DNA from: Candidatus Paracaedibacteraceae bacterium
GTDB taxonomy: Bacteria > Pseudomonadota > Alphaproteobacteria > Paracaedibacterales > Paracaedibacteraceae
Length of the DNA stretch: 64,000 nt
Direction: 5' to 3'
Assembly: GCA_019459505.1 (NCBI GenBank)
Contig: JAIBEV010000098.1
Coordinates: forward strand, 43,262 to 107,261
The notes under the pieces were generated by a model, which saw only the letters and a program-made list of their open reading frames with translations, was not told the origin of the DNA and made no database searches. Numbering within the stretch: position 1 is the stretch's first letter; every line of letters begins with the position of its first letter. Made by a program: the position numbers and the translations under genes. Shown here in pieces: positions 42,578-52,100 of this stretch.

Positions 42578-43864
42578 TCATTTTAGTTGAGATATACAAT
42601 CTATAATCCTAATGTACGCGGTATGCAACTGTTCTGCCGTCAGACAATAAGGTGGTAACGTATAAACGACCGATCCAAGAGGGCGAATATTGAGACCGGC
42701 TTCTATTACCAGACGTTTAAATTTTTTAATTTGCGTAGTATTAAAATCCTTAAGATTGAAAGCCAAAATGGTTCCTTGATGGCGGACTTTTTCCACATTA
42801 GGATGGTCTAGCAATCTTTGGGCCCATGCCCGCTGGGTCTCGCATAAAGTAATAATTTTTTGGGGAGTTTGCTCTTGCTCAAAAACGTCAAGACTTGCAA
42901 GCGCAGCTGCACAGGCTAAAGGGTTGGCTGTATAGGAATGACCATGGGTTAGGGCTTTGGCATAAGTTTCAGCAAGGAAGGCATTATAGATATGATCGCG
43001 GCACAGTGTGACCGCTAAGGGAAGAAAACCACCGGTAATACCCTTCGATAAGCACAAGAAATCAGGATAAACACCATCCAAATAATCACAAGCAATCATT
43101 TTTCCGGTCCGTCCGAACCCTGTCATAATTTCATCAGCTATGGTTAGGACGCCGGCTGCTTGGCAACGTTTAAAGACAGCTTCAAGAAAGGAGGGACGAC
43201 ACATCGCCATCCCGCTGGCTCCTTGCACTAAGGGCTCAATGATCAGGGCAGCTGTTTCAAGCGCATGCTTGTTTAAATAATCGTCAAGAGCTTTTAGGGC
43301 AGCTGTTTCCTTTTCCTCAAGGGCGTGATCCCCCATCCAAGTCGCGGGGAAGGGTAAGAATGTTACTTCCTGCAGCAAGTCGAAAAATGGATCATAATAA
43401 CCCGAAGTCTTTCCCACGGCCATTGCCCCAAAGGTATCTCCATGATAGGCTCCTTCAAAGGCAACAAAATGCGACCGATTCTTGCCCTGGTTGTGCCAAT
43501 ATTGATACGCTATTTTTAACGCTACTTCAATGGCGGTGGAGCCATTATCGGTAAAGAAGACTTTGTTATAGGCCGGAGCAATGTCGAGGAGGGATTCGGC
43601 AAGCTTAATAGCCGGTTCATGCGTAAATCCTGCAAACATCACATGTTCCAGTTGATTGGCTTGCTTGGCAATCGCTTGTGCAATATAGGGATGGGCATGA
43701 CCATGGAGGTTAACCCACCACGATGAAACCAGGTCTAAGTATTCTTTGTTGTTTTCATCAAACAGACTGGCCCCTCGGGCCTGGGTAATGACGATGGGGT
43801 CATCGGCTGTATAGTGCTGGGTGAAGGGATGCCAGATGGATTTTTTGTCTCGGATGGATAACAT
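42578..43864 (-). CDS. bioA: Adenosylmethionine-8-amino-7-oxononanoate aminotransferase
   Basis: Biotin-pathway PLP aminotransferase that makes 7,8-diaminopelargonate from KAPA, 428 aa. KKSIWHPFTQHYTADDPIVI at the start and SSWWVNLHGHAHPYIAQAIA are BioA-specific. Further motifs are FFTDNGSTAIEVALKIAYQY, LTIADEIMTGFGRTGKMIAC and the Lys in FLCLSKGITGGFLPLAV. Only bioD accompanies it; bioB, bioF and bioC are not in the window. The 5' end overlaps bioD by 130 nt. Confidence 0.96.
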   Translation of the reverse strand: MLSIRDKKSIWHPFTQHYTADDPIVITQARGASLFDENNKEYLDLVSSWWVNLHGHAHPYIAQAIAKQANQLEHVMFAGFTHEPAIKLAESLLDIAPAYNKVFFTDNGSTAIEVALKIAYQYWHNQGKNRSHFVAFEGAYHGDTFGAMAVGKTSGYYDPFFDLLQEVTFLPFPATWMGDHALEEKETAALKALDDYLNKHALETAALIIEPLVQGASGMAMCRPSFLEAVFKRCQAAGVLTIADEIMTGFGRTGKMIACDYLDGVYPDFLCLSKGITGGFLPLAVTLCRDHIYNAFLAETYAKALTHGHSYTANPLACAAALASLDVFEQEQTPQKIITLCETQRAWAQRLLDHPNVEKVRHQGTILAFNLKDFNTTQIKKFKRLVIEAGLNIRPLGSVVYTLPPYCLTAEQLHTAYIRIIDCISQLK

Positions 43865-44478
43865 AGGGGGATATTAAGTTGGATTGAGGATAAGCTCTTA
43901 TAACATAAGGGTGAGAGAATCGGAAGATGGGCAAGAAGCCGTGCTTGTCCGTAACTCTCGATGTCATGTAGGTTTCGGTCATTGGCTTTTCCGACGGCAA
44001 TTACACCAGCAATTGGAATTGATCGGTGTCGTAAAGCTTCTAAACTGATAAGCGTATGGTTGAGCGTTCCCAACGTTGTTCGAGTGACAAGAATCACAGG
44101 AATTGACAGTTTTTGAATAAGGTCTATCATTAAGGCAGTTTGATTAAGAGGCACCATCAATCCACCGGCCCCCTCTATAATGAGCGGACGACTTTGATTA
44201 AGTTTCTCGTAGGTCGCTAGAATAAAGTCTAGCTGAATAACTTTATCTTCCATGAGAGCGGCTTGATGAGGAGACAAGGGAGCTTGAAGTTCATAACAAT
44301 TGGCAATAATGTCATCTTCAGAGCAACGGGATAAGAGCTTAACCGTTTCAAGATCTCTACCCTCGGCTAAGCCCGATTGAATGGGTTTCCAATATAAAGC
44401 CTTAAGATGCTGCACTAGCCAAGCGGAAACCACCGTCTTTCCAATGTTAGTGTCTGTTCCGGTTATGAAATACTGCAT
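43735..44478 (-). CDS. bioD: Dethiobiotin synthetase with a run-on C-terminus
   Basis: Converts diaminopelargonate, CO2 and ATP to dethiobiotin. P-loop-type GTDTNIGKTVVSAWL (7-21) and LIIEGAGGLMVPLNQTA are typical. Family length is 210-225 aa; this frame is 247 aa. From about residue 205 it reads into the 5' part of bioA, giving a Ser/Pro-rich tail (PSGIPSPSTIQPMTPSSLP) unlike BioD. A small indel near the old stop is the likely cause, though the catalytic part is whole. Confidence 0.9.
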   Translation of the reverse strand: MQYFITGTDTNIGKTVVSAWLVQHLKALYWKPIQSGLAEGRDLETVKLLSRCSEDDIIANCYELQAPLSPHQAALMEDKVIQLDFILATYEKLNQSRPLIIEGAGGLMVPLNQTALMIDLIQKLSIPVILVTRTTLGTLNHTLISLEALRHRSIPIAGVIAVGKANDRNLHDIESYGQARLLAHLPILSPLCYKSLSSIQLNIPLCYPSETKNPSGIPSPSTIQPMTPSSLPRPEGPVCLMKTTKNT

Positions 44479-44541
44479 TAAAGTTTGCTTTTTATTTTTT
44501 CGATGGCTAAAACGTACATGACAGTGTGGGAAAAATCAAGG

Positions 44542-45651
44542 TTACCACCATGGAGTCCACGTAGAACTTGAGGATTTTCCTTTAGTAACGGATGCTCTTT
44601 TATCAGAGGATAAAGGAGGTCTGTTCCAGCTCAGTAAATTGCCCAGCATAGATACATTCTCGCCAAAAGTATTATCTATCCGTAAAAAATGTTCTTGAAC
44701 ATTTTGCGGGGCAGTCGTTGGTAATCCTTTTAAGAAGGCAAAATGTAAGAGATAATCTTGGACAAATTGAGTAAATTTTTTTTCGGTGTCCGATTCTCGC
44801 ACGCCAAACCATTTAAGTCCCTTTGTTAAGGTTGATCGATTGTGCTCATAACGGTGTTTAATATACTTACAACTTTCATTAAAGAAATTTAGTAAAGTCG
44901 GCTCCAGTATTGTTTGAATAGATTGGACTAAAATAGAAGCGTGAGCATCTACTGAAGATAGAGTTTCGTATTGGTTGAGATGGGTTTTAAGGTTCACTAT
45001 AAAAATATTTGATTTTTTCTCCCAAATTTCTTTCGTATCTTCTGTTTTAGGTTGGCAAAAGAGGTAAATTAGGTCTGAGAGAACTGAGGAATAGTAGCTA
45101 TAAATTAGGTCTCTAAGAGGATAATCCTCTGGACTGTTGGGTACAGATTCCGTGATCGCTTCAATGCTGTTTTTGTGTCGTTTGGTCAGAGTCTGTATAT
45201 TGATTAAATTGGCATAACTATCATTATTCTGATCGCGCAAGGCAGCGTGTAAATCGCGGTCTAGAGTCTCAAGGTGTAAATTAATTAAGGTATCAATTGT
45301 TTTAAGGTGTTCTGCAGATAGGAGGTGACGCTCATCAAGTCGGCTTTTACCAGTTCCTTTTTGTACCACAATAAAAGAAATAAGATCCTTCTGCTTAAAG
45401 TTAGGATTCTTTTGTTCTATGGAAGACTCCTTTTGATTGATAACCTGCAGTGAAACGCTACAAGTATCGTCTTCTTCTGGCTGCCTTAAGGGAGAGGGGC
45501 AAGGAGATGCCCTAAAATCTTCCCGAGTGGTCGCGGCAAAGTCCTTTATCAATTGATCGAGCGTTTGTGGTTTCTGATAGGGTTCTGTGCTATAAGAAAG
45601 ATTACTTAAGGTTATTATTCCAAGAGATAACTGTAATAATGTTTTAATCAT
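44542..45651 (-). CDS. Secreted hypothetical protein, 369 aa
   Basis: No recognised family. N-terminal signal peptide MIKTLLQLSLGIITLSNLSYS. The rest looks largely alpha-helical, with many Leu/Asn/Lys and blocks such as LHLETLDRDLHAALRDQN and YSYYSSVLSDLIYLFCQP. A Ser-rich end (VTKGKSSSSTWTPWW) resembles the low-complexity tails of other exported proteins in this window. It lies upstream of bioD on the same strand, 63 nt apart. A host-directed role is possible but unsupported. Confidence 0.65.
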   Translation of the reverse strand: MIKTLLQLSLGIITLSNLSYSTEPYQKPQTLDQLIKDFAATTREDFRASPCPSPLRQPEEDDTCSVSLQVINQKESSIEQKNPNFKQKDLISFIVVQKGTGKSRLDERHLLSAEHLKTIDTLINLHLETLDRDLHAALRDQNNDSYANLINIQTLTKRHKNSIEAITESVPNSPEDYPLRDLIYSYYSSVLSDLIYLFCQPKTEDTKEIWEKKSNIFIVNLKTHLNQYETLSSVDAHASILVQSIQTILEPTLLNFFNESCKYIKHRYEHNRSTLTKGLKWFGVRESDTEKKFTQFVQDYLLHFAFLKGLPTTAPQNVQEHFLRIDNTFGENVSMLGNLLSWNRPPLSSDKRASVTKGKSSSSTWTPWW

Positions 45652-45753
45652 ACCAGTCTCATCGTTATTTTTATATCTTATAATAACAAGATTAAGTAAA
45701 AAAATTGCTAAGTGAAAGTTTTTTTTTGAGGAGAAATGAGAATCAGATGTTAA

Positions 45754-45873
45754 AAAGCGTTAGCAATTTTAATTATGGTTGGAGCGGCCCATCTGTTAGG
45801 GGAAAAGGGTCTATTAAATTTACTTAAAGCAGAGAGCCTTAACTTTATCCCCTTAACGGATGTAAAAGTATAG
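45754..45873 (+). pseudogene. C-terminal remnant of a TraB/GumN-like protein
   Basis: In the 293-nt gap before xerC one frame reads MVGAAHLLGEKGLLNLLKAE (ATG 45775) and then SLNFIPLTDVKV to a TAG. It matches the typical C-terminal motif VGAaHL.G..GLL.LL...G of TraB/GumN (PF01963-type) proteins. An in-frame stop lies just upstream (45751-45753). Only about 40 codons survive. Confidence 0.5.
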
Positions 45874-45944
45874 GGGAAAATCTAAAATTCCTAGGTTTTA
45901 ACCGACAATGGATATAAATTAAAAAATAAAGGGTGGAATGTTGA

Positions 45945-46853
45945 ATGGACGGTATAGTTTTAAAATGGGCTAGCTACCTTAGGACGGTGAAGCGATATTC
46001 TCCTCATACTATGACTGCATATAATCAAGATTTGCGTCAATTCTTTACCTTTTTACAGAAGTATAAAGGAGGGGCTGTTACGTTACACATGCTCAAAGAA
46101 TTAACTCTTAAAGAGTTAAGGTCTTGGTTGTCTGATCGCCTCGCTATGGGCTTTTCACCTCGCTCGACTGCAAGAGCGCTCTCCACATGTCGCAGTTTTT
46201 TTAAATTTTTATCGCGGGCGTATCAGTATGATTTTTCTGTCATTTCTTTGCTGGAATCACCTCGTATCAAGCAAACTTTACCCCGCCCTTTGTCCGTCGC
46301 GCAAGCAAAGTCATTGTTATCAGAAATTGATGGATATGCCAGTGAACCATGGGTCGGTTTAAGAGACTGTGCTCTATTCACTCTCCTCTATGCAACAGGA
46401 ATGCGTATTAGCGAAGCTCTAAGCCTTAAAGGGGAGGAGGCCGCAGCGCAGGATCATATTGCCGTTTGTGGAAAGGGCGGAAAAACCAGAATAGTTCCGT
46501 TAATCCCTGTGGTCCATGAAGCAATTTCTGCGTATGTCCAAGCCTGCCCCTATCCGATCACGGCATCGACATTTTTATTCTTAGGCGTGAAGGGAAAGGT
46601 TTTAAGTGCAACCGTTGCTCAGTTAGCTTTACGCCGTTACCGGCAAAGTGTTGGATTGCCTGCTTCTGTAACACCCCATGCTTTACGGCATACGTGTGCG
46701 ACTCATTTAATGCAAGAAAGTTCTGATTTACGGGGCATTCAAGAATTACTAGGCCATGCAAGTCTTTCCTCAACGCAAATCTATACCCATATTGATCAGC
46801 GTCAACTTCTTCAAACCTTTACAAAGGCGCATCCCCGGAGCCGCTCAGACTAA
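45945..46853 (+). CDS. xerC: Tyrosine recombinase XerC
   Basis: Site-specific recombinase that, with XerD, resolves chromosome dimers at dif; 302 aa. The N-terminal SAM-like domain reads YSPHTMTAYNQDLRQFFTFL. Catalytic residues are R154 (ATGMRISEAL), H245 and R248 (PHALRHTCATHL), H271 (LLGHASLSS) and Tyr280 (TQIYTHI). XerC rather than XerD is chosen from overall similarity only. It converges with the protease gene, 3 nt apart. Confidence 0.9.
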   Translation: MDGIVLKWASYLRTVKRYSPHTMTAYNQDLRQFFTFLQKYKGGAVTLHMLKELTLKELRSWLSDRLAMGFSPRSTARALSTCRSFFKFLSRAYQYDFSVISLLESPRIKQTLPRPLSVAQAKSLLSEIDGYASEPWVGLRDCALFTLLYATGMRISEALSLKGEEAAAQDHIAVCGKGGKTRIVPLIPVVHEAISAYVQACPYPITASTFLFLGVKGKVLSATVAQLALRRYRQSVGLPASVTPHALRHTCATHLMQESSDLRGIQELLGHASLSSTQIYTHIDQRQLLQTFTKAHPRSRSD

Positions 46854-46856
46854 AGC

Positions 46857-48194
46857 TTATCCCCTTTTGTCACTACTATTGATATCAGTTTGAAGATCAA
46901 GGGCTCGTTGATGACTCGGAGATCCTTTAGGGAGCGTCTTAATTGCCAGAGCAACTTTTGACTTGGCTAGATCAATATCTCCCTTTGTAAAGCCTTCTTC
47001 TGCTATGGCAAGGGAGGCTTCGCCCATATTATTACTCTTACCCTCGGCAATGGCTAAAAGACGCCATGCAAAAGAGTTATCCGGGTCTTTTTGCGTGATG
47101 GGCTTCAATAACGCCTTAGCGCGAGCTTCTTTATTCGGTTGATTAGATTCTAGAATGGCATGAGCGAGCATGACTTTTAGATACTTTGCTTTAGGGCGTT
47201 TTTTAGAGGCTTTTTCAAGCATGTCGATGGCCTCATTAATTTTGCCCGTATCAAATAAAATTTGCCCTTTCATTTCATAATACCAGCCGCTATCTGTGGC
47301 ACGGATGAGAGAATCAAGCTCCGCCATGGCTTCTTGGTAGCGTCCTAACCGATAAAGAGCAATGGCCTTAGCATATTGTTGTCCTTCGGGCGATAATTTC
47401 TTGTGTGATAATTGCTTTAATAAGGTTTCAGGGGGATCAAAGAATCCAAGAACTTTACCTCGCAAACGTTGAAAGTTGGCTTCGATAACTGCTGATGGGC
47501 CTGAATTGGGTGCTATTGACGCATGATCTTGAACAGCTTGAATACGCTCACCGGTCATAGGGTGTGATAGGGCATAAGGGCTGACTTGTTGGGCATATAA
47601 AGCGGTTTTACTATCAATAATCTTGAAGAAGTCGCGCATACCACTGACTCCCCATCCCAAGGTATCCAGATATTTCATGGCGGCCTGATCAGCTGACGAT
47701 TCTTGAGTGCGACTGTACTTTAACATGCTGCGCTCAAAAGCATGGCCGCTGCCATAAAGACCAGCCGCCAATAAAGATGGGTTGCCCGTAGCAAGCGCCA
47801 ACGCGCCCCCTAAAATTAAGGCAGTCCCCGCTGGAATCATAGCTTCGGTCATGGCTTGATCCATACGGGAAACGTGGCCACCTGCAATGTGACCTACTTC
47901 GTGGGCAAGTACCCCTAAGAGTTGAGATGCATTTTCACACCGAGCAATTAATCCTGTGTGAATCATGATAATGCCTCCAACCGTAGCGGCAGCGTTAATT
48001 TCAGAATTCACAATCAGATAAACTTTGGGAATATGCCCTTTCAGATCGGCCACTTTAAAGATCTGACTGATCCAGTCAGTCAATAATTCTTCTACTTCGT
48101 CATCCACAATAACAGAGTTTTGTTTAAACTCAATAATAGCATTTGCCGCTAGCGGAAAAAGCAAACTTAAGGTAAGAAAAATTCGGGCGATCAT
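46857..48194 (-). CDS. M48-family metalloprotease with TPR repeats (BepA-like)
   Basis: Periplasmic zinc protease for outer-membrane protein quality control. Chosen ATG 48194 gives about 445 aa and a clean signal peptide MIARIFLTLSLLFPLAANA; an in-frame ATG at 48275 lies inside the MITE. Catalytic motif HEVGHIAGGH is at about 98-107, and a Glu ligand is expected in QESSADQAAMKYLD. The C-terminal half is TPR-like (GRYQEAMAELDSLIRATDSG and GKINEAIDMLEKASKKRPKA). It is the BepA/YfgC architecture. Confidence 0.9.
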   Translation of the reverse strand: MIARIFLTLSLLFPLAANAIIEFKQNSVIVDDEVEELLTDWISQIFKVADLKGHIPKVYLIVNSEINAAATVGGIIMIHTGLIARCENASQLLGVLAHEVGHIAGGHVSRMDQAMTEAMIPAGTALILGGALALATGNPSLLAAGLYGSGHAFERSMLKYSRTQESSADQAAMKYLDTLGWGVSGMRDFFKIIDSKTALYAQQVSPYALSHPMTGERIQAVQDHASIAPNSGPSAVIEANFQRLRGKVLGFFDPPETLLKQLSHKKLSPEGQQYAKAIALYRLGRYQEAMAELDSLIRATDSGWYYEMKGQILFDTGKINEAIDMLEKASKKRPKAKYLKVMLAHAILESNQPNKEARAKALLKPITQKDPDNSFAWRLLAIAEGKSNNMGEASLAIAEEGFTKGDIDLAKSKVALAIKTLPKGSPSHQRALDLQTDINSSDKRG

Positions 48195-48248
48195 TGTACT
48201 ACTCGATAAGTCGATCAACTTTGATAAATTAATCATGACATACATATA

Positions 48249-48411
48249 TAGCTGATTCCATATAAATTGATTCATTTTCTAGGCTGATTTACGGCGATCT
48301 TTCTTCGCTTTAAAAAGTCTTAATTAGAGCCAACTAATCGCGGTTTTTAAAGCTTGAAATCTCATCCGGAACTGCGCCATAAAATGTAACCAATTTATAT
48401 GGAATTAGCTA
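48249..48411. mobile_element. MITE-like element, copy B (163 bp)
   Basis: Terminal inverted repeats of 24 bp (48249-48272 and 48388-48411), matching at 22 positions, contain the core CCATATAAATTG. The interior aligns with copy A (29268-29415). It lies 54 nt upstream of the M48 protease start and 306 nt before the CdiA-like locus, so it may supply promoter or terminator signals. No coding capacity. The rest of the 48195-48717 gap is AT-rich. Confidence 0.7.
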
Positions 48412-48668
48412 TGGATATTACATAAACCCTCGTCAATAATCCGTTGGCAAAGGAACATAGAAGATCTCAAATATAAAAATATTAATTAAATACAAATAAA
48501 ATTTAATAAAACAGACGTCATTAAAAATAAGGTTAAAAATAATAAATGAAAAAGTTCATTAGATTATTTTGCAGTAATAGCAAAAAAACCTAAAAAACAG
48601 CAATTTGGGGGTTGAAAAAGTCTTAAGAAAGTATTAAAACCTGCTACAGATTGTTGTTCTTTCGACCC

Positions 48669-48704
48669 AAGCCCTCGCGATTTTAGGATTTCGAGGGCTT
48701 TCTT
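48669..48704 (+). promoter_or_regulatory. Terminator-like hairpin in the leader of the CdiA-like locus
   Basis: AAGCCCTCG (48669-48677) pairs with CGAGGGCTT (48692-48700), followed by TCTT, and the ATG of the exoprotein gene lies only 14 nt further. A full intrinsic terminator so close to a start codon suggests attenuation or an RNA-stability element, or termination of a small leader RNA. Confidence 0.5.
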
Positions 48705-48717
48705 ATGGAGTAAATTT

Positions 48718-49146
48718 ATGGCTGTTTTTCGTAAAATTGTGTCGTCTTTGGTGGTGGTTTCTTATGTTAAGATGCAGATCCTCACGTCCTTTGCGATGGA
48801 ACAGCCGCCCCACTTCAAAATTCAAGTTGAACGGCGCCTCGATGTCCAGGATCAGTTGGACGGGCTTATTCTAAACCTGAGTCAGAAAAAGCAAGATGAA
48901 GACGCCTATGAGGTGGTTCAAACGGACTTTTTAAAGCTTATTGGGCGAGATTTTTCCACCCTGCCTCTGGGAGACAATAAAGGAATGGACTGTCTTGAGG
49001 AGAAAAAACAAGAATTTTCAGAGAATGTTCTGCTCTGTCCGGAGGAGCTAGAGGCCGTTGAATGGCAGACTTCTAAGCTTGGAAAAATTGTTGTTGGCTA
49101 TGATGGTCAAGTTACTTTAAAAAAACGGAGGTTATGGGAACCTTAG
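48718..49146 (+). CDS. N-terminal segment of the CdiA/FHA-like exoprotein
   Basis: 142 aa with a signal-peptide-like start MAVFRKIVSSLVVVSYVKMQ and then ILTSFAMEQPP. No standard ESPR and no canonical TPS secretion domain is seen. The frame overlaps the giant downstream frame by 13 nt in -1 phase. The last residues before the overlap (GYDGQVTLKK) continue smoothly into the downstream protein (TEVMGTLEVQTPG) if the ribosome slips back one base at the A7 run. It is probably the first part of one secreted polypeptide, not a separate protein. The downstream frame has no signal peptide of its own. Confidence 0.7.
   Translation: MAVFRKIVSSLVVVSYVKMQILTSFAMEQPPHFKIQVERRLDVQDQLDGLILNLSQKKQDEDAYEVVQTDFLKLIGRDFSTLPLGDNKGMDCLEEKKQEFSENVLLCPEELEAVEWQTSKLGKIVVGYDGQVTLKKRRLWEP
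49116..49143 (+). other. Candidate -1 frameshift site joining the two exoprotein frames
   Basis: In the upstream frame the codons are ACT TTA AAA AAA CGG, giving slippery heptamers T TTA AAA and A AAA AAA in tandem (49116-49125). A small hairpin AGGTT/AACCT (49129-49133 with 49139-49143) follows after 3 nt. A -1 slip here gives one fused protein. A permanent mutation or a sequencing error in the A7 run would look the same. Confidence 0.45.
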
Positions 49147-52100
49147 AGGTTCAAACACCGGGAATGGTCCTGTTACAAAACTGTACTATTTATAATCTCC
49201 TGTTAGAGAGTTATAGTTCTCTGTTAAGTGGTGGTAATATATTCATTATCATGAAGGCTTCTCATCATACCGAAGGGGGCATCCTTGTGCGCGGCCCTAA
49301 ACGGGATACCATTGGGTCCTTATTATTGGTAAGTGGTCATTTGTATAATGCTGGCTTTCTGTGCTTGGGAGAAGAAAATCACTGGGATCTGGGGGGCAAT
49401 GCCTTTGTTAATTATGGTCGGCTGCATATTCAATCGAAAGCGTCATTGCAGATCAAGCGCAGTCTGGCCGTCCTCAACCTCAATAAAATCAGTGGCCATC
49501 ATTTAAAGCTTGCGACAAAATATACTCCGTGGGTTCCGATGACTCGGCAACAACCGGAGGTTTTGCAAGCAGACGTCGACACCCTTTTGACATTTTATGC
49601 AACAGCTGTCAGCTTGGCGACCACCTTAGGGGAGGCAGGGCTGGTCGAAGAAAGTGCGCTGGCGGCATTAAAAGCTGTTTATCCTGTGCTGGGAGGAATA
49701 ATCAATGCCGGACATCTTTCTGTAAAAAAAGGGGAATTTTATGGCACCGACATTATTAATCATCCAAAGGCCGTCTTTAAAATTGCAGAAGCCTCGAAAT
49801 TTGTTATCAGTAAGTTTAAAAACGCTGGAACTGCCATTATTGGTAAATCGACCACCGATACAAATCATTACATTCCCTATTTAGTAAATTCCAGTAGGTT
49901 TACTTGTCACAGTGATCTGGCGCTCGATCGTCTCAAAACCACCTCATCAAGCCAGATCCACTTATATAATGGTCAGCTCTTAGAGATCCGCTCTCCTTTT
50001 AAGCTTTATGGAACTTTGCGGGCCTTTGATGGTTTAGCCTTAAAAGGGATGGGTGAGAATGTCGGCCAGCTGGCTCTTGTCCGTAAGCAAATGGATGAAA
50101 AAGACGCCCTTAAATTGATAATTGAGGATAAGCTCATTAATCAAGGAACCCTGTTAAGCCAGACCCCGCTGACGATCACCGGCAAAGGCAAGCTAGAAAA
50201 TCACAAAACTGTCGAATCTCCAACCTTAAAGGTTGAGGTCAACTCGGTTCAAAATGACGGATTGATGAATGGTGATACGGTCGAGATTCGTAACGCGCTT
50301 TTAGATAACGTCAACGGTGATATTCATGCGGCCGAAAAAGCCACAATTGTGACAACACAGGTCAAGAATAATCACGGAAAGATCCATGCCGCCGAGGATA
50401 CGTTTGTACAAACGGCTGACCTTGACAATGAAGGGGGAAGTATCAGCGGTCTTAAGGTAACGACTCTTTATAGCATGTCTCCTCAATTTACCAATAAAGG
50501 GGGAGAGATTGGCGCTAAAGGCACCACCCACCTGGTCTTCAAGCACGCGTCCCCTGTGGAAGAGCTAGGAATTGTGAAAGGCAAGTATGTTTATCTGCAT
50601 GGTCAATCGCCTGCGCAGAGTTTAGGTATTCAGAATGGCATTGTTGCGGCCGAGGACGCTGCCTTTGTGAAGGGAAAGCAGTTTCAAGGAACAAATCTGG
50701 ATGTCCAAACCCCGAACCTATACTTACAGCTTTCATCCTGGGCCTTAAATGATCAAACCCATTGCGAGCGAACTGTTTGGTCCTGTGATCCACAACAAGA
50801 TGTGGACTTTATCCACCCTTATCGCACCAGTGGCAAATTTGAGATTTGGTGGAAAAATTTTAGAAATTACCAGGAGGTTGTTCAAGAATGGACAAGGTTG
50901 TATAGAAATGCAAGTCAACCTTTACCCGAAACGATGCGTACAATTCGTCTGAAAGCAACTATCGAGGCCGATAAAGGGATGAATGTGTATGCACCCAGCG
51001 CTACCCTAGAAGTGCCAGACAGCCAACAAGATAAAGCAACGGAATTGATCTTTAAAGAGGGTAACTTTTATGCCCTAATTGGAAAGTTGGATATTGAGCG
51101 AGCAGTCATCAGTGCCCTCAATTTTACCAGCGGTGCTCCCCACGGGAATATCATTGGGCGGTTGATCGAGGATCCGAGCCGCATTGGCTTAGCGACCTTT
51201 TATAGTAACCGTCACACGGGACCTAATTGTTCTAATATAGGGTCTTATAATGCGGCCAAAAGTTGTGAGCTATTCGGCAAAACGGTTCCTAATTTTTATG
51301 ATGGTCGCCATCTGCAAATTTTGCCAGTTTATATTAATAATGGCACCTCTTTGATCATTAAGCAGCTTACTGACTTAGTTGGCCATATGATTCTAGAGGC
51401 AAATCTCACTACGCATGATTTAACAGTCGATTCTTTGACGCTCTCAAAAGGAACCGCCTGCTCTTTAGATATTGCTCACAATCTCTTGTTTAAAAGAGGC
51501 GGGGGGCTGCAACTCGACCGGGTAGAGAGTAAGGCGCAGCATCATTATTATAGTATCCAGTCCGGTTATTCTTATCTTTCCTGGTGGGTCAGAACCTATA
51601 CTCATTGCCATAGTGATGCCGCCAGTTTAGAGGTACAAGGAAAAATCGATGCGGATAGGCCAACACCACTAACGCTGATCGGATCAACATGGTATGCCCA
51701 AGAAGTAACGCCCGCTATTCAGCACAAAGATTCTACCCTCACCTGTAGTTATTTTCAAAAATTTTATGACCGCGAAGAGTGCGACAGAGAAGGGTATTTG
51801 ACGGCCCAGTATAGTGGAAGAATTCGACAAAGCGGCATGACCATTGCCCATAACTACCATTTCCCTAATCCCATAGAGAATACCCGCTACGCTGCCCCCA
51901 ACAGTCCTCACAGCTATGCCGTTGGATTCTTGGTAAAGACAAAAAACTTCGAAGGGGCACAGTCTGTCTTCCCAAGCTATAAAAGCGCCTCGAAGGGAAT
52001 TATTGCCTCGACCTCTGGTGCCTCATCCGATCAAATCATGGATGCCTCCCTCTCCACGCCCTTAATGGTGGTGACCATAGGCGGTGGGAAGCTCGCTCTC

